A stretch of 64,000 bases of DNA from CF-46 sp042408445 (GTDB lineage Bacteria > Chloroflexota > Limnocylindria > Limnocylindrales > CSP1-4): positions 99,668-163,667 of the forward strand of contig JBHORC010000016.1 of the NCBI GenBank assembly GCA_042408445.1, given 5' to 3'. The notes under the pieces are model-generated. The model was not told the DNA's origin. It searched no databases and saw nothing but the letters and a program-made list of their open reading frames with translations. The translations under genes were made by a program, and so were the position numbers. Below are positions 59,793 through 64,000 of the stretch, one piece after another. Positions within the stretch are counted from its first letter, which is position 1; every line of letters begins with the position of its first letter.

Positions 59793-60479
59793 TCAGACCC
59801 CCTGTCCGACGCCGGCCGTCGGCGCGCCGGAGGCCTCGCGCGGCGCCTGCCGCTCGGGGGCGAAGTCGCCGCGGTAGATCCAGACCTTCACGCCGATCCG
59901 ACCGTACGTCGTGTGGGCGTGGATCTGGCCATAGCTGATGTCCGCGCGGAGCGTTCCGAGCGGGATGCGACCCTCGCGATCCCACTCGCGGCGACCCATC
60001 TCCGAGCCGCCGAGGCGGCCGGCGACGGCGATCCGGACGCCCTTCGCGCCGGCCTTCATCGACCGCTGGATGGCCTGCTTCATCGCCTTCTTGAAGGCGA
60101 TTCGGCGGCTCAGCTGACCGGCGATGTTCAGCGCGACGAGATGGGCATCCAGCTCCGGCTGGCGGATCTCCTTGATCTCCAGCTTGACCCGCCGCTTCGT
60201 GAGCAGGCCGATCTGCTGGCGGAGCACCTCGACGTTCGCCCCGCCCTTGCCGATGACGATCCCCGGCTTGGCCGTGTGGATCGTCACGGTGACGTGGTTG
60301 ATGCCGCGCTCGATCTCGACGCCCGACACGCTCGCGTTGGCGAGGCGCTTCTCGACGAGCTGCCGGATGCGGATGTCCTCCTTGAGGAGGGACGTGTATT
60401 CCTTGTCCGCGTACCACTTCGCGGTCCAGGTGCGCGAGACACCCAGGCGGAAGCCGTACGGATGGACTTTTCTGCCCAT
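59793..60479 (-). CDS. rpsC: 30S ribosomal protein S3
   Basis: Head protein at the mRNA entry, with helicase-like function; 228 residues. GRKVHPYGFRLGVSRTWTAK at the start, the KH domain IHTAKPGIVIGKGGANVEVL, and GRLGGSEMGRREWDREGRIP plus TYGRIGVKVWIYRGD in the C-terminal half. A short Pro/Gly-rich end follows. Adjoins rplV by one base. Confidence 0.98.
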   Translation of the reverse strand: MGRKVHPYGFRLGVSRTWTAKWYADKEYTSLLKEDIRIRQLVEKRLANASVSGVEIERGINHVTVTIHTAKPGIVIGKGGANVEVLRQQIGLLTKRRVKLEIKEIRQPELDAHLVALNIAGQLSRRIAFKKAMKQAIQRSMKAGAKGVRIAVAGRLGGSEMGRREWDREGRIPLGTLRADISYGQIHAHTTYGRIGVKVWIYRGDFAPERQAPREASGAPTAGVGQGV

Positions 60480-60480
60480 A

Positions 60481-60819
60481 TCAGGCCTCCCGGTCCGCGA
60501 CGACGATCGTGATGTGAGTCATGGGCTTGTGGATCGGGAACGCCCGGCCCTGGGCCCGCGGCCGCCAGCGCTTGATCGTGGGCCCCTCATTTGCCTGGGC
60601 ATCGGCCACGATCAGGTCCTCGGCGGACAGGTTGTGATTGTTCTCGGCGTTGGCGGTCGCGCTCTTCAGCACGCGCTCGACGTCCCGAGCGGCGTTCTGG
60701 GGCATGAACCGCAGCAACGCGGCGGCCTCCTCGACCCGCCGACCGCGGATGGCGGCGACGACGAGGTTGGCCTTGCGGGTGGAGCCGCGGAGGTACCTGG
60801 CGGTAGCGGATACGCGCAC
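60481..60819 (-). CDS. rplV: 50S ribosomal protein L22
   Basis: A 112-residue protein whose long loop lines the exit tunnel and is a site of macrolide resistance changes. SATARYLRGSTRKANLVVAA at the start and RWRPRAQGRAFPIHKPMTHI at the loop are conserved. Starts with GTG at 60819. Confidence 0.97.
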   Translation of the reverse strand: MRVSATARYLRGSTRKANLVVAAIRGRRVEEAAALLRFMPQNAARDVERVLKSATANAENNHNLSAEDLIVADAQANEGPTIKRWRPRAQGRAFPIHKPMTHITIVVADREA

Positions 60820-60831
60820 GATCGTCGGCTC

Positions 60832-61116
60832 CTACTTCAGCGACGTCGATCGCTCGGTGTGCTTGCCGTGCCCGCGGTAGTTGCGGGTGTGGGCGAACTC
60901 GCCGAGACGATGGCCGACCATGTTCTCGGTCACGTAGACCGGGACGTGCTTCTTGCCGTTGTAGACCGCGATCGTGTGGCCGATGAACGTCGGGAAGATC
61001 ACCGACGCGCGAGACCAGGTCTTCACGACCTTCTTCTCGTTGCGCCGGTTCATCTCCTCGACCCGCCCCTGGAGGCGGAGCTCGATGAACGGGCCCTTCT
61101 TGATGGAACGGGACAT
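60832..61116 (-). CDS. rpsS: 30S ribosomal protein S19
   Basis: Head protein of 94 residues that pairs with S13. SRSIKKGPFIELRLQGRVEE, TWSRASVIFPTFIGHTIAVY and GHRLGEFAHTRNYRGHGKH are all present. A clear ribosome site (AGGAGG, seen reversed as CCTCCTTT at about 61122) precedes the ATG. Confidence 0.98.
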   Translation of the reverse strand: MSRSIKKGPFIELRLQGRVEEMNRRNEKKVVKTWSRASVIFPTFIGHTIAVYNGKKHVPVYVTENMVGHRLGEFAHTRNYRGHGKHTERSTSLK

Positions 61117-61131
61117 CTCCGACCTCCTTTC

Positions 61132-61959
61132 CTACTTGCGGTGTCGCGACCGGACGATCAGTCGACCGGACGTCTTGTTGCGGCGAGTGCGGTAGCCCAT
61201 CGCCGGCTTGCCCCACGGCGTCTTGGGCGGCATCCCCGTCGGGGACTTGCCCTCACCACCGCCGTGCGGATGGTCGCGCGGGTTCATCACGACGCCACGG
61301 ACCTCGGGCCGCTGGCCCATGTGCCGGGCGCGACCCGCCTTGCCGATGCTCTGGTTCTCGTGGTCGAGGTTGCTCACCTGGCCGACCGTCGCCATGCAGC
61401 GAAGGCTGACCCGGCGCATCTCGCCCGACGGCAGGCGGACGGTCGCGTCGGTGCCCTCCTTGGCGAGGAGCTGCGCCGCCGCGCCCGCGGACCGGACGAT
61501 CTGGCCGCCCTTGCCCGGGACGAGCTCGATGTTGTGGATCGTCGTGCCGAGCGGGATGTTGGCGAGCGGGAGGGCATTCCCCACCCGCGCCTCCGCCTCC
61601 GGTCCGGAGACGACGACGTCGCCGACCTTCAGGCCGTGCGGCAGGAGCATGTAGCGCTTCTCGCCGTCGCGGTAGAAGAGGAGGCCGATCCGGGCTGAGC
61701 GGTTCGGGTCGTACTCGATCGTCGCGAGGCGGGCCGGCACGCCGGTCTTGTCGCGCCGGAAGTCGATCCGACGGTAGTGCTGCTTCTCGCCGCCGCCGCG
61801 ATGGCGGACGGTCAGGCGGCCGGCGTTGTTCCGGCCGGAGCCGCGCGTCTGCGGCTCGAGGAGCGGCTTGTACGGCTGGTCGGTCGTGACCTCCTCGAAC
61901 GTCGAGCGGGTCATGAACCGCCGGCCGGGCGAGGTGGCCTTGTAGGTGCGAAGCGGCAT
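61132..61959 (-). CDS. rplB: 50S ribosomal protein L2
   Basis: Core protein of the peptidyl-transferase region, 275 residues. LRTYKATSPGRRFMTRSTFE at the start, GRLTVRHRGGGEKQHYRRID and the functional VRGVVMNPRDHPHGGGEGKS with the key histidine are intact. Follows rplW by one base. Confidence 0.99.
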   Translation of the reverse strand: MPLRTYKATSPGRRFMTRSTFEEVTTDQPYKPLLEPQTRGSGRNNAGRLTVRHRGGGEKQHYRRIDFRRDKTGVPARLATIEYDPNRSARIGLLFYRDGEKRYMLLPHGLKVGDVVVSGPEAEARVGNALPLANIPLGTTIHNIELVPGKGGQIVRSAGAAAQLLAKEGTDATVRLPSGEMRRVSLRCMATVGQVSNLDHENQSIGKAGRARHMGQRPEVRGVVMNPRDHPHGGGEGKSPTGMPPKTPWGKPAMGYRTRRNKTSGRLIVRSRHRK

Positions 61960-61960
61960 C

Positions 61961-62299
61961 TCAGACCCCCTCGAAGAACTCGATCTTCTGGCCGGGGGCC
62001 AGGGTGACGATGGCCTTCCGCCACGGCGTGGTCCAGCCCTTGATTCGGCCGCGCTTCGTGCCGCGGCTCTTCTCCTTGGCCTGGGTCGTGAGCACGTTGA
62101 CGCTCACGACGGTCACCTTCTCCTTGGCGTAGAGCTCCTCGATCGCCGCCTTGATCTGGATCTTGTTGGCATCCCGATGGACGGCGAACGTGTACTTGTT
62201 GCCGGCGCCGGGCCGGCGGTCGCTCAGCGTCGAGACGTCGATCGACTTCTCGCTGATCACGGGCCGGAGGATGATGTCGGCGGACGTCAGGGCGCTCAT
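61961..62299 (-). CDS. rplW: 50S ribosomal protein L23
   Basis: Exit-tunnel protein that docks trigger factor and SRP, 112 residues. DIILRPVISEKSIDVSTLSD, NKYTFAVHRDANKIQIKAAI and KRGRIKGWTTPWRKAIVTLA mark the family. The ATG overlaps the rplD stop by four bases (ATGA). Confidence 0.98.
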   Translation of the reverse strand: MSALTSADIILRPVISEKSIDVSTLSDRRPGAGNKYTFAVHRDANKIQIKAAIEELYAKEKVTVVSVNVLTTQAKEKSRGTKRGRIKGWTTPWRKAIVTLAPGQKIEFFEGV

Positions 62300-62919
62300 G
62301 CGTACACCTCCTCCATCCGGGCGAGGGCCGGCTGCTCGATGAGGACGAGGTCCGCCTTGAGCAGGTCGACGACGTTCAGCGAGTCGGCGAGGATCACCTC
62401 GACGGTCGGCAGGTTGCGGGCCGACAGCTCGAGCCGCTCGTCGCGGCCGGGGGCGACGACGAGGACGCGACCGCGCGCCTCGAGCGCGCCGAGGACGCCC
62501 GCGAGATCGCGCGTCCGGATCGCCTCGAGCCCGAACGCGTCGATGACCTTGATCGCCTCGTCACCGAGCTTCGCCGTCAGGGCGCCGCGCAGGGCGAGCC
62601 GCTTCATCTTGCGAGGCAGGCGCTGCTCGTAGCTCCGCGGATGCGGTCCGAAGACCGCGCCGCCGCCGCGGTAGTGCGGCGCCGTCCGCGAGCCCTGCCG
62701 CGCGCGGCCGGTTCCCTTCTGGCGGTACGGCTTCTTGCCGCCGCCGCGGACCTCGCCACGGGTCTTCGTGTCGTGGGTGCCGGTTCGCCGGCCGGCGAGC
62801 TGGGCGGTCACGACCTGGTGGAGCACGGACGCGTTGACCGGCGCCGCGAACAGGGCGTCGGCCAGCTCGACATTGCCGAGCGACTTGCCGGTCCGGTCGT
62901 AGAGGGTGGTCTGCGCCAT
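62296..62919 (-). CDS. rplD: 50S ribosomal protein L4
   Basis: Exit-tunnel protein, 207 residues; in E. coli also autoregulates the S10 operon. TRGEVRGGGKKPYRQKGTGR and RQGSRTAPHYRGGGAVFGPH form the extended loop; SLNVVDLLKADLVLIEQPAL is near the end. One base from rplC. Confidence 0.98.
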   Translation of the reverse strand: MAQTTLYDRTGKSLGNVELADALFAAPVNASVLHQVVTAQLAGRRTGTHDTKTRGEVRGGGKKPYRQKGTGRARQGSRTAPHYRGGGAVFGPHPRSYEQRLPRKMKRLALRGALTAKLGDEAIKVIDAFGLEAIRTRDLAGVLGALEARGRVLVVAPGRDERLELSARNLPTVEVILADSLNVVDLLKADLVLIEQPALARMEEVYA

Positions 62920-62920
62920 G

Positions 62921-63544
62921 TCAGGCCTTCTTCACGAGGATGAGCGAGCCCCGCGGCCCCGGCAGCGACCCCTTCACGAGGAGGAGGTTCCGCTCGGTGT
63001 CCGCGCGGATGACCCGCAGCTTCTTGACGGTGGTCCGCTGGTCGCCCATGTGGCCGGCCATCCGGAGGCCCTTGTAGACGCGACCCGGCGTGGTGCCCGG
63101 GCCGATCGAGCCCGGCGCCCGATGGTGGTCGGAGCCGTGGGTCTTCGGGCCGCGGTGGAAGTTGTGCCGCTTGATCTGGCCGGCGAAGCCCTTGCCCTTC
63201 GACACGCCGGTCACGTCGACCAGGTCGCCCTCGGCGAAGAGGTCCGCGAGGGCGACCGTCTGGCCGAGCTCGTACGCGTCGACGTCGTCGACCCGGAACT
63301 CGCGGATCGTGCCGAGCGCCTGGGCGCCCTTCGGGAGCGTCTTCAACTGGCCCGCTTCGGGCTTCGTCAGCTTCCTGCCCGAGTCCGCGCCGAGCTGGAT
63401 GGCCGTGTAGCCATCCCGCTCGCTGGTCCGCAGCCGGGTGACGGTATTCGGTTCGATGGCCAGGACACTGACGGCAACCATCGTGCCGTCGCCCTGGAAC
63501 ACCTGCGTGACACCGACCTTTCGGCCGATGAGTCCGATACTCAT
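62921..63544 (-). CDS. rplC: 50S ribosomal protein L3
   Basis: Early assembly protein of the 50S subunit, 207 residues from the ATG at 63544. GLIGRKVGVTQVFQGDGTMV at the start and the loop FHRGPKTHGSDHHRAPGSIG near the peptidyl-transferase centre are standard. A GTG at 63559 that overlaps the rpsJ stop (GTGA) would add five residues and is a real alternative, since neither start has a clear ribosome site. Confidence 0.97.
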   Translation of the reverse strand: MSIGLIGRKVGVTQVFQGDGTMVAVSVLAIEPNTVTRLRTSERDGYTAIQLGADSGRKLTKPEAGQLKTLPKGAQALGTIREFRVDDVDAYELGQTVALADLFAEGDLVDVTGVSKGKGFAGQIKRHNFHRGPKTHGSDHHRAPGSIGPGTTPGRVYKGLRMAGHMGDQRTTVKKLRVIRADTERNLLLVKGSLPGPRGSLILVKKA

Positions 63545-63555
63545 TGGGTCGCCAA

Positions 63556-63864
63556 TCACATCTTGATTTCGATGTCGACGCCCGCGGCAAGCGAGAGTCG
63601 CATCAGCGCGTCGACGGTCTTCGAACTGGGATCGAGGATGTCGACGAGCCGCTTGTGGGTGCGGATCTCGAACTGCTCCCGGGAGTCCTTGTCGATGAAC
63701 GGCGACCGGAGGACGGTGAACTTCTCGATCCGGGTCGGCAGCGGGACCGGTCCGACGACGTCCGCGCCCGTGCGCTGCGCCGTCTCGACGATCTGCGCCG
63801 CCGACTGATCGAGCAGCCGGTGGTCGTAGGCCTTGAGGCGGATCCGGATCCGCTGCTTTGCCAT
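63556..63864 (-). CDS. rpsJ: 30S ribosomal protein S10
   Basis: First gene of the S10 operon; S10 also acts as NusE in transcription antitermination. The 102 residues begin AKQRIRIRLKAYDHRLLDQS and contain GPVPLPTRIEKFTVLRSPFI and REQFEIRTHKRLVDILDPSS. It follows the tuf stop after seven bases, so it is probably also read from the upstream str-operon transcript. Confidence 0.98.
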   Translation of the reverse strand: MAKQRIRIRLKAYDHRLLDQSAAQIVETAQRTGADVVGPVPLPTRIEKFTVLRSPFIDKDSREQFEIRTHKRLVDILDPSSKTVDALMRLSLAAGVDIEIKM

Positions 63865-63871
63865 CTCGTCC

Positions 63872-64000
63872 CTACTCGACGATCGTGACGATGGCGCCGG
63901 CGCCGACGGTCCGGCCACCCTCGCGGATGGCGAAGCGCTGGCCGATCTCGAGGGCGATCGGGGTGATGAGCTCGACGCTCATCTCGACGTTGTCGCCGGG
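63872..64000 (-). CDS. tuf: Elongation factor Tu, C-terminal end only
   Basis: The last 42 residues of EF-Tu: PGDNVEMSVELITPIALEIG and RFAIREGGRTVGAGAIVTIV, part of the third domain that binds tRNA. The gene runs off the right edge of the window. Location directly before rpsJ is the usual str-S10 junction. Confidence 0.96.
   Translation of the reverse strand, partial: PGDNVEMSVELITPIALEIGQRFAIREGGRTVGAGAIVTIVE

Overview
The window is about 64 kb of very GC-rich (roughly 70 percent by eye) bacterial chromosome, densely coded, with many GTG and some TTG starts and many ATGA/GTGA stop-start overlaps. The best guess for the source is a high-GC member of the Chloroflexota, of the Limnocylindria/Ellin6529 kind. 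This rests on a cdaA-ybbR-glmM c-di-AMP cassette, a MutL-like ASKHA protein beside an unnamed partner, zinc-type S14 and L36, and an alpha2 glycyl-tRNA synthetase. The order rplM-rpsI ... glmM-glmS-acpS-nnrD-alr-tsaE-tsaB-rimI-tsaD is also seen in Actinobacteria, which remain the main alternative. No 16S or marker tree could be run.

Left part (1 to about 23 kb): a mosaic of short transcription units on both strands. In order: the end of a cupredoxin; a cytosine-deaminase-like amidohydrolase with an NCS1 permease; a convergent pair made of an HpPgdA-like polysaccharide deacetylase and an agmatinase-family ureohydrolase; a zinc alcohol dehydrogenase; NDH-2; pyruvate phosphate dikinase, divergent from a ferredoxin/flavodoxin NADP reductase; a TMEM175-type channel; an operon of methyltransferase, sarcosine/N-methyltryptophan-type oxidase and O6-alkylguanine alkyltransferase; glycyl-tRNA synthetase; a membrane dipeptidase; an ABC exporter; a GNAT protein and RecO; and a divergent polyprenyl diphosphate synthase.

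At 23087-23745 lies the only long gene-free stretch between convergent genes. It is full of repeats: two 40-bp GC-rich repeats, three palindromes spaced exactly 72 bp centre to centre, and three 28-bp tandem copies.

Right part (23746 to 64000): about 40 kb of genes all on the minus strand. Read in the direction of transcription from the right edge it holds tuf (cut), then the complete S10, spc and alpha ribosomal operons with secY, adk, map, infA and rpoA; then truA, rplM and rpsI; then argF and a TPR protein; then cdaA-ybbR-glmM-glmS (c-di-AMP and amino-sugar synthesis); then acpS, nnrD, alr, a macro-domain protein and a small conserved protein; then a MutL-like ASKHA protein with an unrecognised 357-residue partner; then tsaE-tsaB-rimI-tsaD (t6A tRNA modification), rsmA, ispE, ridA, glmU and a CBS-domain membrane protein. 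GlmS, GlmM and GlmU together give the whole fructose-6-phosphate to UDP-GlcNAc route, and Alr supplies D-alanine, so the array joins translation to cell-wall precursor supply.

No tRNA, rRNA, CRISPR array, insertion sequence or phage gene was recognised. The least explained items are the palindrome array, the MutL-like/357-residue pair, the alr gene with no ordinary start codon, and the long C-terminal tail on ribosomal protein L15.
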